This document shows, one piece after another, positions 18,583-26,594 of a DNA stretch of 63,784 nt. Position 1 is the stretch's first letter; every line of letters begins with the position of its first letter. Location: positions 98,027 through 161,810 of the forward strand of contig PMNA01000026.1 in assembly GCA_003162055.1 (NCBI GenBank). The letters run 5' to 3'. The stretch is from Actinomycetota bacterium (GTDB taxonomy: Bacteria; Actinomycetota; Thermoleophilia; Gaiellales; Gaiellaceae). The translations under genes were made by a program, and so were the position numbers. The notes beneath the pieces were generated by a model, which saw only the letters and a program-made list of their open reading frames with translations, made no database searches and had not been told where the DNA came from.

Positions 18583-18655
18583 CGCGCCCGGCACGATTTG
18601 AACGTGCGACCTCTGCCTCCGCAGGGCAGCGCTCTATCCCCTGAGCTACGGGCGC
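18583..18655 (-). tRNA. tRNA-Arg, anticodon GCG
   Basis: 73-base cloverleaf on the minus strand. Acceptor stem GCGCCCG/CGGGCGC, D-arm GCTC-GAGC, anticodon stem CTGCC/GGCAG with loop CTGCGGA (U33, anticodon GCG, purine 37), five-base variable loop, and T-arm GCACG-TTCAAAT-CGTGC. The discriminator is G and CCA is not encoded. The arginine identity follows from the anticodon. Most bacteria read CGU/CGC/CGA with an ACG (inosine) tRNA instead; see findings. A TACACT -10 (rc of 18666-18671) lies just upstream. Confidence 0.93.
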
Positions 18656-18711
18656 CTACTCGCCTAGTGTAGCCCGCCCCCGCGAATTCGCCGGTCGTTC
18701 ACCTCGCCGAC

Positions 18712-18717
18712 TACGAT
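18712..18717 (+). promoter_or_regulatory. -10 box of OCD-family gene
   Basis: TACGAT, nine bases before the GTG at 18727; no ribosome binding site between. Confidence 0.45.
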
Positions 18718-18726
18718 CGAGCGAAC

Positions 18727-19665
18727 GTGCCGCTCTACCTGACCGAAAACGACGTCAACGATCTCCTCGATGCCGAGTCGGTCAACGCCGCTGTCGAAGA
18801 GAGCGAGCTGAGGCTCGCTCGAGGCTCGCTCGAGGTGCTTCCCCGAACGCGACTGGAGCTGGACGGCGGCACCCTGACAACGATGGCGGCGGTCGACCAC
18901 GAGAGCGGCCTGTGCGGCTCGAAGAGCTACGTCAGCGGGCGGGAGAGATCGTTCCGCCCCGTCGTTCTTCTCCACGACGAGCTGAGCGGTGAGCTCGCTG
19001 CTCTGATCGAGGCCCGTCGCCTCGGACAGCTCAGGACCGGTGCCGCCAGCGCGGTTGCCGCGCTCCTGCTCGCCCGGCCCGGAGCGCGCAGCCTGGGCGT
19101 GATCGGCTGCGGCTACCACGCCCTAGGGCAGGTGGAGTGCATACGGGCCGCACTTCCGTCGATTACGCGTGTTCGCGCTTTCTGCCGCGACGAAGCGCTG
19201 CTGAGCTCCTTTTGCGAGCGCGTCGGGGCGGAGCCGGCGCGCGATCACCAGCAGGCAGCAGGGGCCGAGATCGTCGTCACCATCACCAGCTCGCCCGACC
19301 CCGTGCTGCGCGGCGAATGGCTCCAGTCGGGCAGCCTCGTCTGCGCCGTGGGCGCCAACGCGGCCAGCCGCCGCGAGCTCGATAACGCCGTGCTCGAGCG
19401 AGCCTCACTCGTCTGCTGCGATCTCAAGTCTCAGGCCATGCTCGAATCGGGCGACCTGATCGAGCCGATCGCCGGCGGCGTCCTCGACTGGCTCGAGGTG
19501 CACGAGTTGCACGAGTTCGCGGCCGGCGCGCTCCTGGGACGCCAGTCCGACCAGGACATCGTCGTCTTCAAGTCCAACGGCATCGCCGCCTGGGACCTGG
19601 CCGCGGCCGCACTGGTGCTCAAACGAGCCCGGACCGAGCAGCGCGGTCTCGAATTACATCTGTGA
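18727..19665 (+). CDS. Ornithine cyclodeaminase / mu-crystallin family oxidoreductase
   Basis: 312 residues. An NAD(P)-binding Rossmann motif (LGVIGCGYHALGQVE, about residues 122-136) is inserted in the OCD/mu-crystallin fold; the segment GLCGSKSYVSG holds the substrate-site lysine, and RRLGQLRTGAASAVAA is the family's conserved helix. Members include ornithine cyclodeaminase, alanine dehydrogenase and imine reductases; the exact substrate cannot be assigned. The gene is divergent from the tRNA. Confidence 0.85.
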   Translation: MPLYLTENDVNDLLDAESVNAAVEESELRLARGSLEVLPRTRLELDGGTLTTMAAVDHESGLCGSKSYVSGRERSFRPVVLLHDELSGELAALIEARRLGQLRTGAASAVAALLLARPGARSLGVIGCGYHALGQVECIRAALPSITRVRAFCRDEALLSSFCERVGAEPARDHQQAAGAEIVVTITSSPDPVLRGEWLQSGSLVCAVGANAASRRELDNAVLERASLVCCDLKSQAMLESGDLIEPIAGGVLDWLEVHELHEFAAGALLGRQSDQDIVVFKSNGIAAWDLAAAALVLKRARTEQRGLELHL

Positions 19666-19683
19666 CCCGGCGCACTCGAGCGG

Positions 19684-19689
19684 TATCCT
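19684..19689 (+). promoter_or_regulatory. -10 box, leaderless promoter
   Basis: TATCCT ends six bases before the GTG at 19696. Confidence 0.5.
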
Positions 19690-19695
19690 CGGGCA

Positions 19696-20055
19696 GTGCC
19701 CAAGAATCATCCTTCTCGCCGTTTCGCCGAGCGCACGCTGACCGGAATCGACGATCAGGGCAACGAGGAGCGCATCGTCCTCTGGATCGAATACCAGCCT
19801 GAGGCTCTCTGGGCTGTCGGGCGGGCGGTCAATCCGCAGCTTCGCTCCAGCGACGAGCCGAAGGAAGATGACTACATCTTCCGCGGCTTCGAGCTGGACG
19901 ATGCTTTGAACGAAGCGAACGGAGCGCTGACGGACGACCTGCGCGTCTCGCGTGAGGAAGGGATCAAGCCGGATCTGGAGCCTTTCGAGCGCGAGAAGAT
20001 CCTGGCTCGACTCGAGCACTGGTTCTTCCACCACGACGACGAAGCGACGGGTTAG
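19696..20055 (+). CDS. Hypothetical soluble protein (119 aa)
   Basis: Acidic, soluble, no membrane segment or signal. It contains RIVLWIEYQPEALWAVGRAVN, YIFRGFELDDALNEANGAL and an aromatic C-terminal helix (ARLEHWFFHHDDE). Family not recognised. GTG start with a leaderless-type TATCCT box. It converges with the XRE gene (13-base gap). Confidence 0.6.
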   Translation: MPKNHPSRRFAERTLTGIDDQGNEERIVLWIEYQPEALWAVGRAVNPQLRSSDEPKEDDYIFRGFELDDALNEANGALTDDLRVSREEGIKPDLEPFEREKILARLEHWFFHHDDEATG

Positions 20056-20068
20056 CTCTAGCGCAGGG

Positions 20069-20362
20069 TTACAGCGTGCCGTCTCGAGGCGCCAGCTTCA
20101 CCACGAGCTGACAGTCGAGCGCTTCGCCGATTCGCAGCAGCGTGTCGATCCGCGGCGGGCGTCCGCCGCGCTCCAGCCGTGCGATCGCCGACTGCGTAGT
20201 TCCGGTCAACTCGGCGAGCTGCCTCTGTGAGAGCCCGCGCGCCTGACGCTGCTCGGATACCTGGTCGGCGATCTGAGCGAAGAACCAACCTCCGTCTCCG
20301 ACTCCAGCGATGCGTTTCAGCGCTCGCTCCTTCAGCCGCTCGAATGCTCGCTCCTCGGTCAT
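20069..20362 (-). CDS. XRE-family helix-turn-helix protein (HigA-like)
   Basis: 97 residues with a Cro/C1-type HTH (about 38-90: RGLSQRQLAELTGTTQSAIARLERG, then RIDTLLRIGEALDCQL). The length and the helical N-terminus resemble HigA/RelB-type antitoxins, but no toxin gene lies on either side on this strand, so it may be an orphan. The TATGTT -10 ends six bases before the ATG and overlaps a palindrome at 20373-20386, which suggests autorepression. Confidence 0.82.
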   Translation of the reverse strand: MTEERAFERLKERALKRIAGVGDGGWFFAQIADQVSEQRQARGLSQRQLAELTGTTQSAIARLERGGRPPRIDTLLRIGEALDCQLVVKLAPRDGTL

Positions 20363-20368
20363 GAGAGA

Positions 20369-20374
20369 AACATA
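20369..20374 (-). promoter_or_regulatory. -10 box, leaderless promoter of XRE gene
   Basis: TATGTT on the minus strand, six bases (TCTCTC) before the ATG at 20362. Confidence 0.5.
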
Positions 20375-20386
20375 GCAGCTATGCTA
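20373..20386. promoter_or_regulatory. Palindromic operator candidate for XRE protein
   Basis: TAGCA-GCTA-TGCTA, a perfect 14-base palindrome that overlaps the upstream end of the XRE -10 box and lies in front of the divergent DAG-kinase-like gene. The size suits an XRE dimer. Confidence 0.45.
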
Positions 20387-20446
20387 TCTGAGTGCGAATC
20401 TGGGCCGCGCCGACAGTCACTTCGGCCGTGTGGCATGCTCGTGCCG

Positions 20447-21337
20447 ATGCGAATAGCTCTTATTGTCAACGGCAAGGCCACGCAGGTCACGGATGCTCGC
20501 GTTGCCGGCGTCGAGGCGGCCCTCGGCCGCGCCGGCACAGTCGGGACGGTCGAAACCAGCGGCCCGCGCGACGCGACCACGCTGGCCAGGAAGGCCTGCG
20601 ACACGGCCGACGCGATCGTCGTTTTCTCCGGCGACGGCGGCTACAACGAAGCCCTGAACGGGCTCGAGCGCGATATCCCGATCGGCTTCGTGCCGGGCGG
20701 CGGCACGAGCGTCCTGCCACGAGCGCTTGGCTTGCCCCGCGACCCGATCGCGGCGGCAACGCAGATCGCGGAGGCCGTCGAAGAGAACCGGGTGCGCAGG
20801 ATCTCGCTCGGCAGCGTCAACGGCTATCGCTTCGCCTTCGAGGCCGGGATCGGCCTTGACGCCGAGGTAGTGCGCCGCGTCGACCGACTCGGGCGCGACG
20901 AGAAAGGCCGCCGCCCCGGCGACTATGCCTTCGTCCGTTCGGTCGTGGCGGTCATTCGAGAGCGACGTCACAATCTCGATCAGGTGCTCGAGATTCGAGA
21001 TCTTGGACGGGCCGCGTTCGTAGTGGTCTGTAACGGCGACCCCTCCACCTTCGCCGGCCCCGTACCGCTGCGCTTCGCTCCCGCGGCCCGCTTCGAGCTC
21101 GGCCTCGACCTCACGGCGCCGGTGCGCCTGCGACGGCGCTCGATCCTGCGGCTCGGCATGACCGTGCTCACAGGCCACCTGCCGCGCGCCACCGATGCGC
21201 TCTACGGGCACAACCTCGATCGCATCGAGGTTGTCTGCGACTATCCGCAGCCGCTGCACGCCGACGGTGAGGATCTCGGTGACGTGACCTCGGCCGTGTT
21301 CGAATGTCAGCGCTCGGCGGTTTCGGTTCTGGTCTGA
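20447..21337 (+). CDS. Diacylglycerol/sphingosine kinase-like protein
   Basis: About 296 residues from the ATG at 20447, where the catalytic domain starts (RIALIVNGKA). The nucleotide-binding loop is VVFSGDGGYNEALNG, in place of the usual GGDGT, and GFVPGGGTSVLPRALGLP matches the second conserved block. Such kinases phosphorylate diacylglycerol or related lipids at the inner membrane face; the GGDGT to SGDGG change may alter substrate or activity. ATG 20435 is an alternative start. The gene is divergent from the XRE gene. Confidence 0.8.
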   Translation: MRIALIVNGKATQVTDARVAGVEAALGRAGTVGTVETSGPRDATTLARKACDTADAIVVFSGDGGYNEALNGLERDIPIGFVPGGGTSVLPRALGLPRDPIAAATQIAEAVEENRVRRISLGSVNGYRFAFEAGIGLDAEVVRRVDRLGRDEKGRRPGDYAFVRSVVAVIRERRHNLDQVLEIRDLGRAAFVVVCNGDPSTFAGPVPLRFAPAARFELGLDLTAPVRLRRRSILRLGMTVLTGHLPRATDALYGHNLDRIEVVCDYPQPLHADGEDLGDVTSAVFECQRSAVSVLV

Positions 21338-21379
21338 GAGCCTCCGGCGGAACACGAGCATTTCGTCTTGTCCGAGGCT

Positions 21380-21736
21380 CTAGACCGCCCGCGCTTCGTC
21401 ACGCTGAAGCTGCTCACCGTCCTTGACCGCTCGCGCCGGCTGGTTTCCCGACAGATGCGACTTGACGGCGCGCCCGAGCAGCGCGGCGCTCACGCGCCCT
21501 TCGAGCCGCTCTACGACCCGTCCCTGCTTGACCAGCACGAGCGTGGGCACGGTCTCGACCCGAAAGCGCCCGGCCAGATCGGGGCGCTCGTCGACATCGA
21601 CCTGCAGCACCCGCAGGTACCTACGCTCCTTCCAGGCGATGCTCGCGACCAGGCTGTCCATTCGGCGCGCCGGCCCCGAGTTCACGGAGAAAAAGAAGAT
21701 GAGTAGCGGCGACCCATTTACGTTCAAGGCAATCAA
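21380..21736 (-). CDS. Thioredoxin-fold protein lacking redox cysteines
   Basis: About 118 residues. The thioredoxin fold is readable: strand SPLLIFFFS, then SGPARRMDSLVASIA where CGPC would sit, RVLQVDVDERPDLAGRFRVETVPTLVLVKQG including the cis-Pro, and LEGRVSAALLGRAV. Both active-site cysteines are replaced (SGPA), so it cannot act as a dithiol oxidoreductase and may be a binding or scaffold protein. The start is uncertain: TTG at 21736 or 21727 keeps beta-1. The open frame beyond 21740 looks non-coding and overlaps the divergent gene. Confidence 0.55.
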   Translation of the reverse strand: MIALNVNGSPLLIFFFSVNSGPARRMDSLVASIAWKERRYLRVLQVDVDERPDLAGRFRVETVPTLVLVKQGRVVERLEGRVSAALLGRAVKSHLSGNQPARAVKDGEQLQRDEARAV

Positions 21737-21808
21737 CCCGATCTCTAGGGCACTTGGTTTTCCCTCGCTGCCGAAGCGCAAACCGACCGGCTCGGCGGAC
21801 AAGGCGGC

Positions 21809-21814
21809 TAGACT
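21809..21814 (+). promoter_or_regulatory. -10 box, leaderless promoter
   Basis: TAGACT ends seven bases before the GTG at 21822. Confidence 0.5.
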
Positions 21815-21821
21815 GCGGACC

Positions 21822-22244
21822 GTGGGTCTCTGGTACTGGCTCGGTGTTGCGCTCGGTCTCGGAGTCGCACTCGGCGTGGCGATCGGCGCCTTGCCGGCGC
21901 CCTTCCGCGGCGCGGCTTTGTTATCCGCCGTCCTGGCGGCGCTGGGCGGATATGCGCTGGCAGCCTTTTTCTTCCTCGGCCCCGTGACGGCGCTCACCGG
22001 CGCGGCAGGGGGAATCGCCGGCGGTTTTTGTAGCGCGGAGCTTGCTCAGCGCACATTGCGACGCGGCGGCACTCGCGGAGCAACAGCGATATTGCTCCTG
22101 GGCGCCGCGCTGATCGCCGCCGCCTTGGCCTTCGTTCCGGCGCTCGGATACGTAGAGATCGTACTGGCGGTAATACTCGCCCTGCGCCTGGGGCGCGGCG
22201 GCAGCGACCGTTTCGCAGGGCTCCGCACCCTCGCACGCGACTGA
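21822..22244 (+). CDS. Small membrane protein (140 aa)
   Basis: The GTG at 21822 gives four hydrophobic segments in pairs (WYWLGVALGLGVALGVAIG, LLSAVLAALGGYALAAFFFL, ATAILLLGAALIAAALAFV, YVEIVLAVILAL) with a short basic tail. Unrecognised. The leaderless-type TAGACT decides the start over the longer open frame from 21423, which would run antisense through the thioredoxin-like gene. Its stop overlaps the ATG of the next gene (TGATG), so it heads a long operon. Confidence 0.65.
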   Translation: MGLWYWLGVALGLGVALGVAIGALPAPFRGAALLSAVLAALGGYALAAFFFLGPVTALTGAAGGIAGGFCSAELAQRTLRRGGTRGATAILLLGAALIAAALAFVPALGYVEIVLAVILALRLGRGGSDRFAGLRTLARD

Positions 22245-23623
22245 TGCGAAAACTCGTTCTGATCGTCATCGACGGCCTCACTCCGACCGCGCTCGAGCGT
22301 GGGATAGAGAGTGGCACCTGTCCGACCATCTCTCAGTTGGCCGCAGCCGGCCAACTCGGGCGCGCGATCTCGGCCTTTCCCTCGCTCACTCCCGTTTGCC
22401 TGACCAGCATCGCCACCGGAGCGCTGCCGGGAATCCATCACATCCCGCACCTGGTCTGGTTCGATCGCGAGCAAGGACGCGTTGTCGAGTACGGCTCGTC
22501 GTTCGCGGCCGCGCGCCGCTCGGGCGCCCTGCGCTGGTGGCGGGACACCATCTACGCCATGAACGCCGAGCACCTGAGCCCTGAGGCGGTCACCGTCTTC
22601 GAGGCGCTCGAGGACGAGGGCCTGCGGGCGGCCGGGATCAACGTGACCTGCTACCGCGGTCGCCAACGGCACTCTCCGCTGGTGCCCGGAGTGGCACGGC
22701 CGGTGCTCGGCCCGAGCCGCTTCTTCTTCTACGGTTTGTTCGAGTCGTGCGACACCGGGACTTCCTCGACTGCCGTCTTCAAGCGGGCGAGCGGCTCGGT
22801 GGACGGCTACGCAGAAACGGCCGGGCGCTGGCTCGTCACCCGTGACGACTTCGACTTCCTCTTCTACTACCTCTCCGACAACGACTACATATCGCACGCA
22901 TTCGGCCCCGAGGGCACGGACGAGGGGCTGCGCCGCGCCGACCGCTCGATCGCCACGATCGTCGAGGCCGCCGGGGGAATCGACTCCTTCCTCGAGCGCT
23001 ACGACGTGCTGCTCTGCTCGGATCACGGCCAGATGCCCGTCCGGGAGGGAGTACGACTGGAACGCTGCTTCGACGACCTGTCGCTGGCCGGACGGCATGC
23101 CTTGCGCCGCGCCCAGATCGCTCTTACCGCATCCAACCGCGCGGCGATGGTCTACCGGCTAGCGGGCTGCCCGCTGGAGAGCCCGGAGCTCGCTTTGCGC
23201 TTGGAAGGCGATCCGAGTGTTGAGGTCGTCTGCTACCGAGACGGCGCCGACGCGGTCGCCTTGAGGAAGGGCGCCGAGCTCCGTTTCGCCCCGGCCGGAA
23301 AGGGCTGGCGAACGAGCGGTGAGGAAAGAGTCCTCGATCAACCCGATGCCCGCGAGCGCCTCTGGTCGGCGCTGGCGAACCCGAACGCAGGCGAGATATT
23401 GATCTCGGCTGCGCCGGAAGTCGAGTTCACCGATATCGCTGGCCGCCATCACGCCGTCGGCGGCTCGCACGGCTCGCTCGAGCGAGGCGACTCGGAGGTG
23501 CCGATGCTGGCGGTGGGAATCGAGCGGCTGCCCGCGAGCATCGCCGAGGTCGCACCGACTGTGCTCAGGCACTTTGGTATCGAACCACCGAGTTACTCAA
23601 CCGTCCCGCCACTCGCCGTATGA
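22244..23623 (+). CDS. Alkaline-phosphatase-superfamily phosphodiesterase
   Basis: 459 residues of the type I phosphodiesterase/nucleotide pyrophosphatase family. VLIVIDGLTPTAL provides the first metal-binding Asp, FPSLTPVCLTSIATGALPGIHHI the nucleophile (Ser/Thr) region, YYLSDNDYISHAFGP and LLCSDHGQMPV the second and third metal sites, and HHAVGGSHGS the last His. No signal peptide, so probably cytoplasmic. Translationally coupled to the upstream membrane protein and, by ATGA, to the acylphosphatase. Confidence 0.85.
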   Translation: MRKLVLIVIDGLTPTALERGIESGTCPTISQLAAAGQLGRAISAFPSLTPVCLTSIATGALPGIHHIPHLVWFDREQGRVVEYGSSFAAARRSGALRWWRDTIYAMNAEHLSPEAVTVFEALEDEGLRAAGINVTCYRGRQRHSPLVPGVARPVLGPSRFFFYGLFESCDTGTSSTAVFKRASGSVDGYAETAGRWLVTRDDFDFLFYYLSDNDYISHAFGPEGTDEGLRRADRSIATIVEAAGGIDSFLERYDVLLCSDHGQMPVREGVRLERCFDDLSLAGRHALRRAQIALTASNRAAMVYRLAGCPLESPELALRLEGDPSVEVVCYRDGADAVALRKGAELRFAPAGKGWRTSGEERVLDQPDARERLWSALANPNAGEILISAAPEVEFTDIAGRHHAVGGSHGSLERGDSEVPMLAVGIERLPASIAEVAPTVLRHFGIEPPSYSTVPPLAV

Positions 23624-23907
23624 GCGAGGGCGCGCCGAACATCTGTCGAGCCCGGGTGATCGCAATTGGTCGCGTGCAGGGAGTCGGGTTTCGCTACTGG
23701 GTTCGCTCGCGCGCCGCGTCGCTCGGATTGAACGGCTGGGTGCGCAACATGCCGAACGGAAACGTCGAGGCCACCTTCGAAGGTCTGCGCGAACACGTAG
23801 AGTTGCTCCTTCGCTGGTGTCGAGAAGGGTCGTCAGTGGCGTATGTCGATCAGTTGGACGTCGAATGGCAGGAGCCGGAAGGTGAGCATGGATTCGCAAT
23901 TCGCTAA
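23620..23907 (+). CDS. Acylphosphatase
   Basis: 95 residues, standard size. It contains the catalytic signature GRVQGVGFRYWVRSRA (phosphate-binding loop with the catalytic Arg) and the Asn-bearing segment LNGWVRNMPNGNVEA. It hydrolyses carboxyl-phosphate bonds. ATGA overlap with the phosphodiesterase. Confidence 0.93.
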   Translation: MSEGAPNICRARVIAIGRVQGVGFRYWVRSRAASLGLNGWVRNMPNGNVEATFEGLREHVELLLRWCREGSSVAYVDQLDVEWQEPEGEHGFAIR

Positions 23908-24376
23908 GAGCGACGGCGAGCGCAACCGCGCTCTGGTCGACGAGCGCTCCAGCTCGGGCGACGAGCTTCTGCACCTGCCCGTTTGCGTTGACGGCACCGA
24001 GCTCGGGCGCCCGACCGACCTGCTCGTCGATCTCGATCGGCTTCGCGTCGTCGGGCTTAACGTTCGCTGCGAGCAGGGGGCGGAGCGCTTTCTGCCGCTG
24101 GCGGCGGCCGAGCTCGCAGGCGAGCAGATCAACGCCTCCTCGAGCCTTGCGTTACTGGACGAGAGTGCGTACTACGGCAGGCACGGTGCCTCGTTGCGCT
24201 CGCTGCGAGGAACGAGCGTCGATCTGGCCGGGCGCCTGGTCGGGACTCTCAGCGACATCGTCCTGCGCTCCGACGGCGAGGTGACCCGCATCGTCGTGAA
24301 AGGCGAGAGCGGAAACCTGCGCAGGCTGGGTGCCAAGCACGTTCGTATCGGGCAGCGAAAGGCGCCAAGAAGATGA
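23888..24376 (+). CDS. PRC-barrel domain protein
   Basis: About 162 residues from the ATG at 23888 (GGAAGG site upstream). Two PRC-barrel-like modules: LPVCVDGTELGRPTDLLVD and LRGTSVDLAGRLVGTLSDIVL, each followed by a variable strand set. PRC barrels bind RNA or act as adaptors (RimM, photosynthetic reaction centre H). The start overlaps the acylphosphatase gene by 20 bases; the stop overlaps the GtrA gene by ATGA. Confidence 0.65.
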   Translation: MDSQFAKSDGERNRALVDERSSSGDELLHLPVCVDGTELGRPTDLLVDLDRLRVVGLNVRCEQGAERFLPLAAAELAGEQINASSSLALLDESAYYGRHGASLRSLRGTSVDLAGRLVGTLSDIVLRSDGEVTRIVVKGESGNLRRLGAKHVRIGQRKAPRR

Positions 24377-24813
24377 CGACCCATTCCGACCGGCCTGATA
24401 CGGTCGGCTCTCGCGCCGGACGTGCGCTGAGAGCGCGGCATAACTGGATCCAACTCGCGAAGTTCAGCACCGTCGGCGGCAGCGGCTACATCGTCAATCT
24501 GGCTGTCTACGCCTTCGCGCTCGACGTGCTGGGGCTCAAGTACTACGTCGCGGCGACGATCTCGTTCCTCGTCGCGGTTGTCAACAACTACCTCTGGAAC
24601 CGGGCCTGGACATTCCGAGACCAGCGCGGCCACTTCGGCTATCAGGGACTCCGCTTCTTTGTCGTGTCGACGACGGTGTACGCTGCGAACATTCTTCTGT
24701 TGTTGGCACTTGTCGCGCTTGGGCTCGGGGAGATCGTCTCGCAGGCCTGTGCGATCGTGCTGGTCACGCCGATCAACTTCATCGGAAACAAGCTCTGGTC
24801 GTTCCGAACCTGA
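24373..24813 (+). CDS. GtrA family membrane protein
   Basis: 146 residues with four membrane helices and the GtrA opening QLAKFSTVGGSGYIVNLAVY; FLVAVVNNYLWNRAWTFRD is the conserved helix-2/loop block. GtrA proteins are thought to help move lipid-linked sugars for cell-surface glycosylation. The two polytopic genes downstream would fit as partners. Confidence 0.88.
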   Translation: MTTHSDRPDTVGSRAGRALRARHNWIQLAKFSTVGGSGYIVNLAVYAFALDVLGLKYYVAATISFLVAVVNNYLWNRAWTFRDQRGHFGYQGLRFFVVSTTVYAANILLLLALVALGLGEIVSQACAIVLVTPINFIGNKLWSFRT

Positions 24814-26594
24814 TCGAACGTTTCCCTCGTAGCCGCTTCTTTTCCGGCGCGCTCCTTGCACTCTTCCTACTGCTCGTACCTGCCGTCGCGCCGGCCGCCG
24901 CGGCCAAGCACAAAGAGCCCCCGGTCATCCCGTTCAGCCAGGTCAACAACAAGCGGCTGAACGAGACCTCAGCCCAGACGATCTTCCTGAAGTACCCCAA
25001 GGTGGCCGACTGGCTCTCCCGCTATCCGAGCTCGAAGCTGACCTACGAGTCTGTTTTCCAGGTCAACGGGCTCTACTGGCGAGAGCGCGTCTGGGACACG
25101 AAAGCCGGGCAAATCGCCGAGGGCCACGTCGACGACGCCAGCGGCATCGTGACCGAGGCCTGGACCGGCCCGCAGGTGGCCTGGGGAATGGCACGGGGGT
25201 CGCCCGGCGCCTTCGGGGGCAAGCAGATCAACACGCTGCCGGTGTGGCTCGGATTCTGCGCGCTCTTCTTGATCGGGCTGGGAGACCTGCGACGACCGCT
25301 CTCGCTGCGCAATCTCGATCTCCTCGCCTTGCTCTCGTTCTCGGTCAGCCTCTGGTACTTCAACCAGGGACGCATCTTCTCGAGCGCTTCGCTCGTCTAT
25401 CCGCCGCTCATTTATCTGTTCGGCCGTCTGCTCTACATCGGCATACGCGGTAGGCCGACCCGCGTGAGCCGGCCGGTCTGGCCCGTTTGGCTGCTGGCGG
25501 CGGTGACCGTATTCACGATCGGTTTTCGCATCGGGCTCAACATTCGCGACGGCAACGTGATCGACGTCGGCTACGCGGGAGTGATCGGCGCCGACCGCAT
25601 CGTGTCGGGCGAATCGCCCTACGGTCACTTCCCGATCGAGACTCTGAAGGGGAAGACGCTGAAGGCCTGCGGCGCTCCCGACTCCGAGGGAAATGTGCAC
25701 GAGCGGATCCAACCGAACGGCCGCTGCGAGTCGATCAACCCGGAGGGCGACACCTACGGCCCGGTGGCCTACCTCGCCTACATTCCCGGTCTCAAGCTCT
25801 TCGGCTGGTCACACAAGTGGGACGACCTGCCGGCGGTGCGCTTCACGACGATCCTGTTCGATCTGCTCTCTATCGGCGGCCTTGTTCTTGTCGGGCGCCG
25901 CTTCGGCGGCGCGCGGCTGGCGGTGACACTGGCCTTTGCCTGGGCCGCCTACCCGTTCACGCAGTACGTCTCCAGCTCGAACACCAACGACGCGATCGCC
26001 CCCGCCTTCCTCATCTGGGGCTTCTGGCTCGTCAGCTCGCCCTGGGTGAGAGGAACGGCGGTCGCCCTCTCGGGCTGGACAAAGCTCAGCTCGCTGATCG
26101 TGGCTCCGCTCTGGGCGACCTATCCGGAGGCGCTTCGGCTGCGCAGTCTCGGTAAGGCGGCCCGCTTCGTCGCGGCGTTCCTGGTCACCAGCGTCGCCTC
26201 GCTCTCGGTGCTCGCGCTCGAGCCCAGCTTGAGGAAAGCGATCTCCACCTTCTGGAACAAGACGTTCCACCGCCAGATCGGTCGTGAGTCGCCGTTCTCG
26301 ATCTGGGACTGGCGCCAGTACCACGCCGCCGGGATACCGAACTTCCACATCGTTCAGATCGTGCTGATAGCGCTCGTGCTGGCGCTGGCCGTGGCCAGCG
26401 CCTTTTACCCGCGCCGGCGCTCGCCCTTACAGCTTGCGGCCCTCACCGGCGCGCTGCTGATCGGGCTCGAGCTTGTCATGACTTACTGGTTCTACACCTA
26501 TATCGTTTGGTTCTTCCCGTTTGCCGCCGTCGCGTTACTGGCCGGCGCAGGCGGCATCGTTCACGCGAGGAGAGACGCTGAGCAGGTTACGTGA
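24810..26594 (+). CDS. Membrane protein with signal peptide and GT-C-like core
   Basis: About 594 residues if translation starts at the CTG at 24810, which overlaps the GtrA stop codon (CTGA). This choice keeps a clear signal peptide (RFFSGALLALFLLLVPAVAPAAAA) that the first ordinary start (GTG 25002) would cut off; no ATG, GTG or TTG lies in frame between. After it come an extracytoplasmic domain of about 110 residues (PepSY-like by eye) and about ten membrane helices, with EGDTYGPVAYLAYIPGLKLF and SSNTNDAIAPAF loops like GT87/GT-C mannosyltransferases. The catalytic assignment is tentative. Confidence 0.6.
   Translation: MIERFPRSRFFSGALLALFLLLVPAVAPAAAAKHKEPPVIPFSQVNNKRLNETSAQTIFLKYPKVADWLSRYPSSKLTYESVFQVNGLYWRERVWDTKAGQIAEGHVDDASGIVTEAWTGPQVAWGMARGSPGAFGGKQINTLPVWLGFCALFLIGLGDLRRPLSLRNLDLLALLSFSVSLWYFNQGRIFSSASLVYPPLIYLFGRLLYIGIRGRPTRVSRPVWPVWLLAAVTVFTIGFRIGLNIRDGNVIDVGYAGVIGADRIVSGESPYGHFPIETLKGKTLKACGAPDSEGNVHERIQPNGRCESINPEGDTYGPVAYLAYIPGLKLFGWSHKWDDLPAVRFTTILFDLLSIGGLVLVGRRFGGARLAVTLAFAWAAYPFTQYVSSSNTNDAIAPAFLIWGFWLVSSPWVRGTAVALSGWTKLSSLIVAPLWATYPEALRLRSLGKAARFVAAFLVTSVASLSVLALEPSLRKAISTFWNKTFHRQIGRESPFSIWDWRQYHAAGIPNFHIVQIVLIALVLALAVASAFYPRRRSPLQLAALTGALLIGLELVMTYWFYTYIVWFFPFAAVALLAGAGGIVHARRDAEQVT

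Noticed and set aside
20380-20394. TATCCT-like TATGCT box followed after six bases by GTG 20392
   Set aside because: That GTG opens a frame different from the lipid-kinase-like gene, and its translation is not protein-like.
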